From Actinoallomurus purpureus (GTDB lineage: Bacteria; Actinomycetota; Actinomycetes; Streptosporangiales; Streptosporangiaceae): a stretch of 64,000 bases of DNA. The notes beneath the pieces are model-generated. The model worked only from the letters and a program-made list of their open reading frames with translations. It had not been told where the DNA came from and searched no databases. Within the stretch, counting starts at the first letter, position 1; the number at the start of each line of letters is the position of its first letter. Position numbers and translations under genes: made by a program. Positions 1 through 8,462 of the stretch are shown here, in pieces. The stretch lies in the NCBI RefSeq assembly GCF_024055795.1, contig NZ_JAMXMY010000031.1:34652-98651 (forward strand). The letters are read 5' to 3'.

Positions 1-6
1 GCCCTC

Positions 7-513
7 ATGGCCGCACCGGCCTACGCCAGCGGAACGCCGAACGTCTACGGCAAAGCCCGCGCATCCACGGCCACCGTGCCATCCCAGTCGGGAGGCTCGA
101 CCTGGGTCCAGACCGACCCGCTCACCTTCAACCACGCCCTCACCGGTGCCGACCGCGCCGACGAGCACATCTCCGAGGTCCCGGCACTCAAGATCCCCTT
201 TCCCGGCGTGTGGGAGGTCTCCTATCACGCCCGCCCGATCATTCAACCCACGACGAACGCGCCACTGTACGTCCGCACAGCGTTGTTCAAGAACGGCACG
301 CGTATCCGCAGCAGTGAGGCAGTGACCGGCATCGCTGGCCCGAATCAGCTACTCCAGGCCAGCGCCGGGCAGACGTTCACGCACGCTTTCGCCGCCGGGG
401 ACGTCGTGACGCTCCACGCGTCCCGCATCGGGCAGGCTGGCCACGCCTCCGTCGCCAGCAACGACGACGGACGCACCGGAGTCATGGCTCACTGGATCAG
501 CCCAGGGTTCTGA
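7..513 (+). CDS. Hypothetical protein with C1q/jelly-roll-like beta-sandwich character
   Basis: I do not recognise a named family. The 168 residues are rich in alternating hydrophobic/polar strands with a pattern (FNHALTG, PGVWEVSYHA, LFKNGT, FAAGDVVTLHASR) reminiscent of C1q/TNF-like or phage tail-type beta-sandwich proteins, where a KNGT loop and an AGDxV turn are common. The reading frame stays open to the left edge of the window, so the ATG at 7 may be internal and the gene partial. No membrane segment is seen. It converges on the WhiJ-like module across a GC-rich spacer. Function unknown. Confidence 0.55.
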   Translation: MAAPAYASGTPNVYGKARASTATVPSQSGGSTWVQTDPLTFNHALTGADRADEHISEVPALKIPFPGVWEVSYHARPIIQPTTNAPLYVRTALFKNGTRIRSSEAVTGIAGPNQLLQASAGQTFTHAFAAGDVVTLHASRIGQAGHASVASNDDGRTGVMAHWISPGF

Positions 514-884
514 GCGCCCGTACGCGCGGGTGGGGCGGGCGGCCTGGCTCGGCTTGTCTGGGACGGAGGGCGGGGCGGCAGGCCGCCGGGACGGGCGAGG
601 ACGGCGCGTACCGCCGCCCGCAGCCCGGATTCCGGCGGGCCTGCCCTTCCCCGCCCGGCCGTTCCCTGGCTACGGGAGGTGAGGCCGGTTGATGGCCGTA
701 GGCCATCCCGCAGGGGCGAAGCAAAGCGAAGTCTGCCGGCGTCGCCCTCCCCGCAGGCTGCGCGCCTTCGGCGCGCCTTGACCCTGTAGGGAAAATCCTC
801 ACAGAGGCGACTGACGCCCGGCAGAACTCTCAACGGCTATCGCTCTGCCGGGGGCGGGAGGCCCGGACTCTTGGTTTGAATCAA
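514..884. other. GC-rich convergent spacer with hairpins
   Basis: This stretch separates two convergent genes. It holds a 6-bp stem at 692-697/701-706 and a 7-bp stem with a TTC loop at 760-766/770-776, either of which could act in termination. I see no convincing coding potential on either strand. Confidence 0.5.
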
Positions 885-989
885 TCAGGCGGACTTGGAG
901 TCCACCACTTTGACCTCTACGCAGTTGCCACCCTGACCGCCGCTGCGGACAGACTTCTGCCATCCATCGGGGGTTACGTTCTTCGTCAC
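885..989 (-). CDS. Mini DUF397 protein, WhiJ-partner type
   Basis: A 34-residue protein starting at GTG. It contains the DUF397 signature: WQKSVRSGGQGGNCVEV, followed by the end of the domain, DSKSA. Family members are usually about 60-75 residues and continue after VRDSKDP, so this one is about half length. Its GTG shares the final G of the TAG stop of the upstream WhiJ-like gene (TAGTG), which implies translational coupling. In actinomycetes DUF397 proteins are encoded beside XRE/DUF5753 regulators and are thought to modulate them. The short length could mean a minimal functional form or C-terminal truncation. Confidence 0.8.
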   Translation of the reverse strand: MTKNVTPDGWQKSVRSGGQGGNCVEVKVVDSKSA

Positions 990-1795
990 TACAGAGCCTC
1001 CATAGCCTCTTCTATTAGAAGCCTGCTCTGCTTCTCCGGCAGAGCAGATTGGCCTATCCGGTCGTACACCAGCTCGAACTTCCGGACTTCAGAGAGGGAA
1101 GGTACCAGCCTCCCGCCTCCGGGTGCCTCTATGTAGGCGACGTCACCCCGCTCCCCGGAGATCAGATAGATGCTGCCGTCTGACCCGGCGTGGGCTCCTG
1201 CCGTCCTTGGGATCACCCTGAGACCTACATTTGGCCTTGCCGACACCTCTAGCAGGTATGCGAGCTGATCCCTCATCACCGTGCCGTCACCCACGGGCCA
1301 GTCTATGACGGTCTGCGTAAGTACCACCCAGAGAGTAGGAGGACTGTCCTTGCGCAGGACAGCCTGTCGCTGCATCCGAGTCTTCACCAAGGCGTCCACG
1401 TCGGGCGCTCCCGCAGCTTCGATGATGGCTGTGGCGTACTCCGGGGTCTGTAGCAGTCCCGGTACAACGATCGGCTCGAATGCTTTGATCACTATGGCTT
1501 CTGCCTCAAGGTCCATGTACTGCTTGAACCAGTTCGGATCATGACCTAGACGGGCATACCTCAGAAGCCTCTGAAAGTGGCCTCCCGTCGTGAAGCGCTC
1601 ATCTAGCGCTTCGGCCTGCTCGTCCTTGAGGCGTCGCCTACCCGCCTCAAGGTTTGAAAGGTTTGGAGGACTCGTCTTGATGATCTCGGCTAGCGCATTC
1701 TGGGACAGACGGTATTTTTGTCTGTAGAACCGCAGGTCATAGGCCAGCCAGTTCCAGAGTCCAGCGTCCGGATCAACTAACGGTTTGAATCTCAC
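989..1795 (-). CDS. WhiJ-like XRE regulator with DUF5753 domain
   Basis: 268 residues. The N-terminal helix-turn-helix (about residues 15-70; LSQNALAEIIKTSPPNLSNLEAGRR) is followed by the DUF5753 (Scr1-type ligand/antitoxin-like) domain, marked by VPGLLQTPEYA near residue 110 and VRKFELVYDRI near the C-terminus. The GTG at 1795 is chosen because AGGAGGT lies just upstream; the longer frame to 1882 lacks such a site. It forms an operon with the mini DUF397 gene and diverges from an ATPase-like gene, the same trio seen around whiJ/abaA-type developmental loci in Streptomyces. A role in development or secondary metabolism is inference. Confidence 0.88.
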   Translation of the reverse strand: MRFKPLVDPDAGLWNWLAYDLRFYRQKYRLSQNALAEIIKTSPPNLSNLEAGRRRLKDEQAEALDERFTTGGHFQRLLRYARLGHDPNWFKQYMDLEAEAIVIKAFEPIVVPGLLQTPEYATAIIEAAGAPDVDALVKTRMQRQAVLRKDSPPTLWVVLTQTVIDWPVGDGTVMRDQLAYLLEVSARPNVGLRVIPRTAGAHAGSDGSIYLISGERGDVAYIEAPGGGRLVPSLSEVRKFELVYDRIGQSALPEKQSRLLIEEAMEAL

Positions 1796-1896
1796 GGCAC
1801 CTCCTAACCTTTCAAAACTTTCGAAAGAGTACCCCACCTCTTCTCGCCGGTCCAGACTCTCTGTCAACGCTCCTGAACACATCCGGACAGGACCGG
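1796..1896. promoter_or_regulatory. Divergent promoter region with CTTTCGAAAG palindrome
   Basis: The gap between the WhiJ-like gene and the ATPase-like gene is unusually AT-rich. It contains the perfect 10-bp palindrome CTTTCGAAAG at 1818-1827, preceded by another CTTTC at 1809-1813. This is a plausible operator for the adjacent XRE regulator. Confidence 0.4.
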
Positions 1897-2379
1897 ATGA
1901 CGAACGACGCAGAACGGGACCAAGCAGTCTGGAAAAGCCTGAGGTGGGCAGCCATGGCGAACGTCGTAGCCCGAGAGATAGCTCCTCCCGGAGCCTCCAA
2001 GATCATCCTTTCGCCCATTCCTCAGGCGGCTGGCTTCGCCAGGGATATGATCAAGCATCGACTGACGTGCATGGGCCGTCCCGATCTCGTCTTCGTGGGC
2101 CAGCTCATTGGCTGCGAACTGGTGACCAACGTTCTTAGGCACGTTTACGGCTACAAGCTCGACGAGGGCATCAAAATCTTTTCCAACTGCCCTAAATTCT
2201 GGATCGACATCACGGATCAGGATGGAATTCCGCTCATTGAAGTGTGGGATTGGCCCCTTCAGACGCCACAAAAACGCGATTACGATCAGGCTGCGGAACT
2301 GATTGATCTAGAGCATTTGATCGAGCGCTACCCGAAAGAGGCGCGCGCAATCTTGGAGCGGATCGAGGGTGGCTCATAG
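1897..2379 (+). CDS. HATPase-like (anti-sigma-type) protein of WhiJ module
   Basis: 160 residues. The stretch GQLIGCELVTNVLRHVYG (about 68-85) matches the N-box helix (E-x-x-x-N) of GHKL/HATPase_c_2 proteins such as actinobacterial anti-sigma-factor-like kinases. The glycine-rich G1/G2 ATP-lid motifs are weak, so catalysis is uncertain. It is divergent from the WhiJ-like regulator, as expected for the conserved regulator/DUF397/ATPase trio. A second possible start is ATG at 1954, which has a GAGGTGG site upstream; the longer start at 1897 has only AGGA. Confidence 0.65.
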   Translation: MTNDAERDQAVWKSLRWAAMANVVAREIAPPGASKIILSPIPQAAGFARDMIKHRLTCMGRPDLVFVGQLIGCELVTNVLRHVYGYKLDEGIKIFSNCPKFWIDITDQDGIPLIEVWDWPLQTPQKRDYDQAAELIDLEHLIERYPKEARAILERIEGGS

Positions 2380-2634
2380 ACGTGGGCGCGCGGCACGGGA
2401 TGGAATCTCGCAAATTTCTTCGACCGGTGCGCGATCCGCCCTATTCCCGCAGTGCCGTTCAAATCCGTTTGAAGCGGTAGCGGGCAGGGGGGTGGGGGCG
2501 CGTCGGCGCGGTTGGGGAAGGCCGCCCGGCGTGGCCCCTGCTTCACACGTCCCGGTGGCTGAGGCCGGGGCGGGGGGTCGCTGGGGTGCGGGAATGAGGG
2601 GCCTGGGGCGGCCTGGTCGATCTTCGTATCCCGA

Positions 2635-2666
2635 CGGGCGGGCGGCGGCCGATCGCCGCCCGCCCG
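2635..2666. terminator. Strong bidirectional hairpin, 13-bp perfect stem
   Basis: Perfect inverted repeat CGGGCGGGCGGCG (2635-2647) and its complement (2654-2666) around a 6-nt loop. It lies between the convergent ATPase-like gene and the secreted-protein operon, where a shared terminator is expected. The rest of the 313-bp gap shows no gene. Confidence 0.75.
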
Positions 2667-2692
2667 CGTCGACACACCACATCAACCGATGG

Positions 2693-4033
2693 TCACCGCG
2701 CCGCCGCACAGCTGTAGCGGAAGAGCTGCGGAGCCATCGAGGAACTGCCGGCGTTCGGCACCTCCATGTGCCCGGCCGCCCACACGTTCGTCGCGGAACT
2801 GGCGGATACCGACGACAGGGCTGCGGAGTTGGCCGGGGAGCCGCCGGGTGCGGGCACCGCGGTCCACTTCTGCCCGTCCCAGTGCTCGATGAGGTTGGCG
2901 CCCCCGTTACCGGGTGGTGTGGGGCCCCGCCTGTAGGCGCCGACCGCCCAGGCGTCCGAGGGGGAGATGGCGGCCACCGAGGAGAGCGTGCCGACCGGCG
3001 AGTTGCCCGGGACGGGCGCCGGAAGGATCGTCCACTTGGCGCCGTCCCAGTGCTCCGTCAGCGGCTGTATGCCGTTCGGTCCCCTCCAGGCGCCGACCGC
3101 CCACAGATCGTGGGCGGATGTCGCCGACAAGCCGCTGATGGTCCAGTTGCCGGCGCCCGTGGGCAGGGGCATCGGTACGACGGACCACTTGGCGCCGTCC
3201 CAGTGCATGGCGTCCTCACCGCCCTGGATGCCGGCCGCGAGCCAGATGTCGTTCTTGGCCCGGCCGTACAGCGCGGTGACGACGGGGGTGGCCGCCGCCT
3301 GTGCGAGCGGATAGTCGACGTATGTCCAGGACTTACCGTCCCAGTGCTCCACGAGGCTCGGGTGCAGGCCGCTGCCGCCGGCCGGCCGGGCCACGCTGAT
3401 CCAGGCGTCCGTGGCCGAGAAGGCGGCGAGGCCGGTCACCGTCCCGCCCGGATCCTGCTGGGCCGGATAGCTCAGCGCCGGGCTGATCGTCCACCGGCTG
3501 CCGTCCCAGTGTTCGACCAGCGGGCTGAAGGGCGCGCTCATGTAATACCCCGCGGCCCACCCGTCATCGGGCGAATCGAACGTCAGGCTGGTCAGCGTCG
3601 CCAGGCCGGCACCCGGATCGAGCGGGACGCTCGAGCTGTGGCTTCGCACCCATTTATGTCCGTTATACCGCTCTATGTCGGAGATGTTGTTGCCGGACGG
3701 ATAGGGAGTCTGCGTCCAGGACCTGTCGGTGGCCGTGATCCAGACGCTGTGGTCGGACAGGACGTCCACCGCGCCGATCGGGGCACTGGTGTACGTCTGG
3801 CCGGAGTTCGAAGTACTCAGGTTGAACGCCTCGGCGTTGTTCGGTGCCTCGACGGCCGACCAGGTGGCGTGGCACGAACTCGCGGCACTCGCCGCTCGCG
3901 ACGCCGTGGGCGTGTCCGCCGACACCGCGCCGGCCGGGACGGCGATCAGAGCGATGCCCAGGGACATCGCGGCGATGGCCGGCCGGGCCGAGGCCCCGGG
4001 TTTCCGCCACGGAAGAATCTTCATTCTGAACAT
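2693..4033 (-). CDS. Secreted beta-propeller-like repeat protein
   Basis: 446 residues. The N-terminus (MFRMKILPWRK then a hydrophobic stretch ending AGAVSADTP) is a signal peptide. The mature part holds at least five repeats with the core EHWDG-x-x-W followed about 20-30 residues later by DAWAVGA or DIWLAAG. These are typical blades of actinobacterial secreted WD-like/Kelch-like propellers. No catalytic motif is visible. The start at 4033 has an AAAAGG-type site. It is the last gene of an apparent three-gene operon with the sedolisin 23 bp upstream, suggesting an extracellular binding or accessory role. Confidence 0.8.
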   Translation of the reverse strand: MFRMKILPWRKPGASARPAIAAMSLGIALIAVPAGAVSADTPTASRAASAASSCHATWSAVEAPNNAEAFNLSTSNSGQTYTSAPIGAVDVLSDHSVWITATDRSWTQTPYPSGNNISDIERYNGHKWVRSHSSSVPLDPGAGLATLTSLTFDSPDDGWAAGYYMSAPFSPLVEHWDGSRWTISPALSYPAQQDPGGTVTGLAAFSATDAWISVARPAGGSGLHPSLVEHWDGKSWTYVDYPLAQAAATPVVTALYGRAKNDIWLAAGIQGGEDAMHWDGAKWSVVPMPLPTGAGNWTISGLSATSAHDLWAVGAWRGPNGIQPLTEHWDGAKWTILPAPVPGNSPVGTLSSVAAISPSDAWAVGAYRRGPTPPGNGGANLIEHWDGQKWTAVPAPGGSPANSAALSSVSASSATNVWAAGHMEVPNAGSSSMAPQLFRYSCAAAR

Positions 4034-4056
4034 CTGGCGCCTTTTCGTTCGGATGC

Positions 4057-5286
4057 CTAGAAGGCGTCTGTGCCGTTGGGGGTGCCGAGTCCGGTCGGAC
4101 CGTCGTAGCCGCGCCCGGCCGTGCAGAGATAGGCCGGGTAGCAGCTCGCATTGGTGCCGCTCATGACATCGAAGAGCCGCGTGCGATGGGCGTAGGGGTA
4201 GGCCGCGGCGTTCACCGTCGCAGCGTTTCCGGCGAGGGCGTAGACGGCAGCGATGATCGGTGACGATGCGCTCGTTCCGCCCACGGTGACCCACCCGCCG
4301 ACGCCGTAGGTGTCATAGACCGCGACACCCGTGAAGGGATCGGCCACGGCGGCCACGTCCGCCACCGTGCGGTGCGTGCAGACCTTGTCGGTCTGCCAAG
4401 CGGGCTTGGCGATCTGGGTGGAGCATCCGCTGCCGGCTCCCCACCAGGCGGTCTCCTGCCATCCCCGCGCGTTGTCCGCGGGCCACAGCGTCGTCCCGCC
4501 GACCGCGATCACGTGCGCGGACGCGGCCGGATAGCCCACGCCGAGCCCGGAGTCACCCGATGACGCGGTGATGGCGATGCCCGGGTGGTCGAAGTGGCCC
4601 TCCATATGGGCCACCCCCACGTACTCGGGTTCGCCGTAACTGTTCGAGATGGCGTTCGCGTGCAGCTTGGCGGCGGTGTCCACCGAGGCCCCCAGGCTCT
4701 CCTCCTGGTTGTCGTCGGCCTCGACCAGCAGGATGTGACAGTTCGGGCAGATGGCCGAGGCCATCTGGACGTCCAGCGATTCCTCCAGGGCCCACCCGCT
4801 GTCGGGCGACGGGAGCGGTGTGGCGGCGCCTCGCTGGTTGACCTTGTGGAAGCAGCCGTTGGCCTCCGTACAGGGCGGCAGTCCGTACTGGTGCCGGTAG
4901 ACCGCCAGGTCGGCCTCGGCGTTCGGGTCGTCGAACGCGTCGACGATCCCGATGGTCTGTCCGGTGCCTCCCTTCGCCGCCGACGCGAGGCGGTATGCGG
5001 CCTGCAGGTCCGCGGGCCCGTATCCGGCCGGGCTCGTCGTGGTCAGAGCCGGTCCGGCGGGTCCCGAGGTGCGCACCACCGCCATGCAGCTCGGGTGCCC
5101 CGGCGAGGGCGTGCCGCACGCGTTACGTGCCGAAGGGGCCGGAGCGGTGGCAGCGGTCGCGTCCGCAGGCCGGGGGCCGGTGTCGGCGCGCGTGCTGCCG
5201 CCGGCGAGCAGGGCCGCCGCGCAGACGGCCGCGCCCAGCAGGGCGCCGCTGTGCCGTGTGCGACGTGGGGATCGGCGTCGGTTCAT
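4057..5286 (-). CDS. Secreted sedolisin (S53) family serine peptidase
   Basis: 409 residues. A signal peptide (basic MNRRRSPRR, hydrophobic core, cut near GGSTRA) precedes a short propeptide-like segment. Sedolisin catalytic features are all present: the E-x-x-x-D pair in LEESLD, the oxyanion-hole Asp in SSGDSG, and the nucleophilic Ser in GGTSASSP. The C-terminal DVMSGTN and DGPTGLGTPNG segments resemble the calcium site. The propeptide is far shorter than the roughly 190 residues of classical sedolisins. Start chosen at 5286 because GAGGAG lies 8 nt upstream. It follows the large S8-like gene by 11 bp. Confidence 0.88.
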   Translation of the reverse strand: MNRRRSPRRTRHSGALLGAAVCAAALLAGGSTRADTGPRPADATAATAPAPSARNACGTPSPGHPSCMAVVRTSGPAGPALTTTSPAGYGPADLQAAYRLASAAKGGTGQTIGIVDAFDDPNAEADLAVYRHQYGLPPCTEANGCFHKVNQRGAATPLPSPDSGWALEESLDVQMASAICPNCHILLVEADDNQEESLGASVDTAAKLHANAISNSYGEPEYVGVAHMEGHFDHPGIAITASSGDSGLGVGYPAASAHVIAVGGTTLWPADNARGWQETAWWGAGSGCSTQIAKPAWQTDKVCTHRTVADVAAVADPFTGVAVYDTYGVGGWVTVGGTSASSPIIAAVYALAGNAATVNAAAYPYAHRTRLFDVMSGTNASCYPAYLCTAGRGYDGPTGLGTPNGTDAF

Positions 5287-5297
5287 CGGGGATCTCC

Positions 5298-7841
5298 TCA
5301 CCGGCCGTGGGACCGGGCGTTGCCGGCGGCCGTGGTCGGCAGCGCGTAGGCGCGGGTGATCGTCTGTGACAGCGCACTTCCGGAGGTGTCCGACAACCGG
5401 GTCCGGAGTGAGACGTAACCGGTGGATTTCCCGCCCGCGGGCGGACCGGCGGGCACTGTCACCACGAAGCCGCCGTGGTCTGCCCGCACGTCACTGACGG
5501 CGGTCCAGGTCGCTCCGTCATCGAAGGAGACCTCGACCGCCGCCTTCGTCACCGGCGAGGCATTCGTCTCATGCGCCTGGTGGTAGCCGGTGAGCCGGAA
5601 CGTCTCCGGCCGGTCCGCCGGCGCCCGGCCCGACTGGTCGACGTCGAGGTCGTAGCCCGCGAAGACCAGCGGGAGCAGCGAACATCCGCGGGTGACGTCC
5701 GGACCGCAGTACTCGAACGACGGGATCTTGTCCGGCCGGTCAGGGCGCCGTGACGTGAACGTCCACGCCGATTCCACCGTGGAATCCAGTGGCGACCCGG
5801 TCGGGGCGGGATGCGTGACCCAATCGATCTTGTACGAGGCGCTGCCCGGGAGCATCGGGAAGATGCCGCCGGAGCGCGGCTGTTCCTGCGTCAGCACGTC
5901 GTCGCGGTAGAACTTCAGGTCCTCGCCGGACCTCGGGAGATACGCCCAGTGGCCCGCCGCGTCGCCGTAGTCGGTGACGTCGAAGAGCATGATGTCGTCC
6001 TGCCGGCACACCGGGCACATGAAGCCGTGTCCGTCGCCGGCGGGACTGGGAGCCACCAGTCCGGACTCGGCCGTGGGAGTGGGCACCAGCGGGCCCCGCA
6101 GCCAGCTCTCGCTCGTCTGCCGGCCGGGCTCGTACGCGCGGGCGGTGCCGACGACCGACGCCGCGGCGTCGCCCACGTCGTCGAAGACGGCGGGTTGCCA
6201 GACCGGCGAACCCGCGCCGCCGAAGTAGTTGGTGCGCGTCCCTGGAAGAGCGAAGTTGTACACGCTGAGGTAGGCGTCGTAGGGGCTCCAGGAGTGATGG
6301 GGTGAGAAGAACTCGGCCCCCTGCCCCGGCCGGTCAGCGGAATAGTTCTCCTGGACCGTGGCGAGGTCGTCGGCACCGAGGTCGTGATCGAGCCGTGTCG
6401 GCACGCCTTCGTCATCGGCGTAGTCCAGGTAGTAGGCGTAGGCGGGATTCGCGCCGAAACCCCGCCCCGGTGGCTCGAGCAACCACGAGTCCGCGAAGTG
6501 AAGCGCCCCCACACCGTGTGCGCCGGTCGGCGTCGCGAAGGCGCGCAGATCCGGGTACTCCTGCCCGGGCCCGAACACCTGCAGCAGCTCGGACCGGCCG
6601 AACCCGAGAACGGTACCCGCGAACGCCCGGCCGTCGGCCCCCTCGCGTGTGTAGCTGAGGCCGACCATCCCCGTCTCGGCCGGCCGGGGCGTCGTGATCG
6701 TCATCGGCTTGGCGGTACGCGCGTCGGCGGTCACCGCCCGGTCCCGGCGGACGGCGACGTCGGGCAGCGCCACGAACGTCGAGGTCTGGAACAACGACGA
6801 GGCGACCGGCGTCCCGACGAACGCCTCGATGCTGTACCGGCCGGCCGGCACGCTCAAGGCGACCGGCTGGCCGGGCCCCACCCAGCTGACGCTCCAGTAG
6901 TGCCGCAGGTCGTCCAGGTTCTGGACGTCGATCCGCGCATAGCCCGGCTGACCGTCCCGCTCGATGGCGTCGATCGTCAGCGTGTACAGCCGGACCCCGT
7001 TCGTCGCGGACTCACCGCCGTCCGGCGTGCCGCCCACCGTGGCCGGCGGTGCCGCCTGGCCGCCTGCCGGCCGGCCGGCAGGTGGGGCGGCCTCTCCGGA
7101 CGCCGGGAGGAGCGGTCCCTGCCCGGGCATGGCGAGCGAGACGGCGTTCACCTCGTCCAGGCCACCGGCCTTCCCGGTGACCCTGGCCGACACGCGCCCT
7201 GCGGGGACATGCCGGTCGGCGGCGAACCTGGATGCCAGAGCCGCGCCGAACGCCGTGGCCCGCGACTTGTCGACGGTGCCCGAGGTCGTCCTCCCCTTGA
7301 TGGGGGCGGTGACTCCCGGCGCGGCGACCGGATGCCGATCCGCCTTCCAGCCGACCGTGACCGGGATCGCCTTCTGACGTGCGTCGTCGAAGCCGAGCCG
7401 GGTCAGCAGGCTGACGTCGAACAACCGCTGATCGAGCAGCGTTCCCAGGTACGGACCCGCGTCACGCGGCACCACGTACAGGTCGCCGCCCACGGTGAAC
7501 GTGTCGACCAGGGGCACGGCACCCGACGCGCTCGGGGTGACGGAGACCTGTTGGTGACCTGCGGCGCCGTTGACGTGAACGCGCTCGCCGGTGATCAGTG
7601 TCACGACCGTACCGCCGCGACCGCCGGCGGTCGCGGCGATCTGGGCCGTGGACGCCGGCGGCAGCGCGCTCAGCGGGCCGGCCGGGTCGACCGGTGGGGT
7701 CTTCCCGCCCGAGAGGGCCGCCGCGGAACCACCCGCACATCCCAGGAGTGCCGCCGCGAGCGCGGCGGAGAGCAACCAGCCCCTCTTCCAGCGTCTCGTC
7801 GGTCTCGGCGCCGTGGGCCCAGGGGGTTCTGACCAGTGCAT
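5298..7841 (-). CDS. Large secreted protein resembling the non-catalytic regions of actinobacterial S8 proteases
   Basis: 847 residues with AAGGAGT upstream of ATG 7841. The N-terminus has a long signal sequence (WKRGWLLSAALAAALLGCAGG); the Cys could be a lipoprotein attachment site, though LLGC is not a perfect lipobox. Near residue 75, VVTLITGERVHV, and near 135, LLDQRLFDVSLLTRLGFDD, match the propeptide-like N-terminus of Streptomyces S8 subtilisins. The Asp/His/Ser catalytic domain that should follow is absent. The middle (YTLTIDAIERDG, VPAGRYSIEAFVGT) and C-terminal segments look like beta-sandwich modules of the same proteins. It is the first gene of the secreted operon. It may be a chaperone, inhibitor or surface scaffold; that is inference. 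Confidence 0.7.
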   Translation of the reverse strand: MHWSEPPGPTAPRPTRRWKRGWLLSAALAAALLGCAGGSAAALSGGKTPPVDPAGPLSALPPASTAQIAATAGGRGGTVVTLITGERVHVNGAAGHQQVSVTPSASGAVPLVDTFTVGGDLYVVPRDAGPYLGTLLDQRLFDVSLLTRLGFDDARQKAIPVTVGWKADRHPVAAPGVTAPIKGRTTSGTVDKSRATAFGAALASRFAADRHVPAGRVSARVTGKAGGLDEVNAVSLAMPGQGPLLPASGEAAPPAGRPAGGQAAPPATVGGTPDGGESATNGVRLYTLTIDAIERDGQPGYARIDVQNLDDLRHYWSVSWVGPGQPVALSVPAGRYSIEAFVGTPVASSLFQTSTFVALPDVAVRRDRAVTADARTAKPMTITTPRPAETGMVGLSYTREGADGRAFAGTVLGFGRSELLQVFGPGQEYPDLRAFATPTGAHGVGALHFADSWLLEPPGRGFGANPAYAYYLDYADDEGVPTRLDHDLGADDLATVQENYSADRPGQGAEFFSPHHSWSPYDAYLSVYNFALPGTRTNYFGGAGSPVWQPAVFDDVGDAAASVVGTARAYEPGRQTSESWLRGPLVPTPTAESGLVAPSPAGDGHGFMCPVCRQDDIMLFDVTDYGDAAGHWAYLPRSGEDLKFYRDDVLTQEQPRSGGIFPMLPGSASYKIDWVTHPAPTGSPLDSTVESAWTFTSRRPDRPDKIPSFEYCGPDVTRGCSLLPLVFAGYDLDVDQSGRAPADRPETFRLTGYHQAHETNASPVTKAAVEVSFDDGATWTAVSDVRADHGGFVVTVPAGPPAGGKSTGYVSLRTRLSDTSGSALSQTITRAYALPTTAAGNARSHGR

Positions 7842-7985
7842 GAAGGGTGACTCCTTACCGCGCCCGATCGGTGCCCCCGCCCGCCGGTGACGACCATGAT
7901 CATCTGCAGGATGTACCGGAGATCCGGCAATTGGAAGATCTTGGTGTGGCGAAGATGTGCCGACGACGCCTTCCCGCCAGTCCCG

Positions 7986-8100
7986 CACCGCCTACCCGGC
8001 CGGTGCACCAGACGACGAATTCACCGGGACCGTCATCGACAAGCCCCACAGCCGTCTGATGATCAGTTGGGTGATATCACCGCACGGCTCCCTCGGCTAG
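7986..8100 (+). pseudogene. Duplicated fragment of FxLD-methyltransferase tail
   Basis: Positions 7986-8070 repeat 9083-9167 almost base for base without gaps, and the reading frame TAYPAGAPDDEFTGTVIDKPH is kept up to a TAG at 8098. The rest of the gene is missing, and the sequence upstream is not similar. It is a broken partial copy of the 8895-9173 gene. The upstream stretch 7842-7985 also serves as promoter region for the secreted operon. Confidence 0.7.
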
Positions 8101-8113
8101 CCCGTGTCCAGAC

Positions 8114-8153
8114 GGCCCGCCGCGTGCTCGTTGTGTCGGGCACGCGGCGGGCC
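8114..8153. terminator. 14-bp perfect hairpin
   Basis: Arms GGCCCGCCGCGTGC (8114-8127) and GCACGCGGCGGGCC (8140-8153) enclose a 12-nt loop. It lies immediately 3' of the aldehyde dehydrogenase remnant in the same relative position as the hairpin 3' of the intact gene (16538-16565), so gene end and terminator appear to have been copied together. Confidence 0.65.
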
Positions 8154-8164
8154 GGTACCCGGTA

Positions 8165-8241
8165 CACGTCGAATTCGACGCCTGGGCGAGCGCCAGTTCG
8201 CCGGAGTAGTTGATCGTGTTGGTCGCCCGGCGAATGTAGGC
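8165..8241 (-). pseudogene. C-terminal remnant of ALDH7-type aldehyde dehydrogenase
   Basis: On the minus strand this encodes RRATNTINYSGEL-LAQ, the C-terminus of the intact dehydrogenase at 16576-18108. DNA identity is high. One base is missing in the GACGCCTGGG run relative to 16585-16600, and the stop codon is changed. Nothing of the rest of the enzyme is found here. It abuts a LacI remnant on the opposite strand. Confidence 0.7.
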
Positions 8242-8462
8242 GAGATATTCCTGCTCGGCTTCGACGACCTGGAGTGGACCACGTTGGTGCGCCCCCGGAT
8301 CTCGGTCGTCGTGCAGCACTCGTACGACATGGGGCGCGCGGCAGCCGAGCACTGTTCGCCCAAATGGGCCGATCCGGCGCTCCGGGCGAAAACGGCCGAG
8401 GCCGCCGCACCGTAGTCCCGGCCCGCTTCCTCGACCGCGAGAGCGTCACGGCGGCGCGCTGA
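8242..8462 (+). pseudogene. LacI-family regulator C-terminal remnant, frameshifted
   Basis: One frame reads LLGFDDLEWTTLVRPRISVV and YDMGRAAAEH, the classic LacI effector-domain end. A shift near 8350 moves the frame to LFAQMG and then TVVPARFLDRES up to TGA at 8460-8462, which again fits a LacI C-terminus. The DNA-binding and most of the effector domain are absent, so this is a decayed fragment. Confidence 0.75.

Noticed and set aside
692..776. Stem-loops at the left edge as possible attachment site or CRISPR-like repeats
   Set aside because: The two stems are unrelated to each other, no repeat unit recurs and no integrase or tRNA is adjacent.
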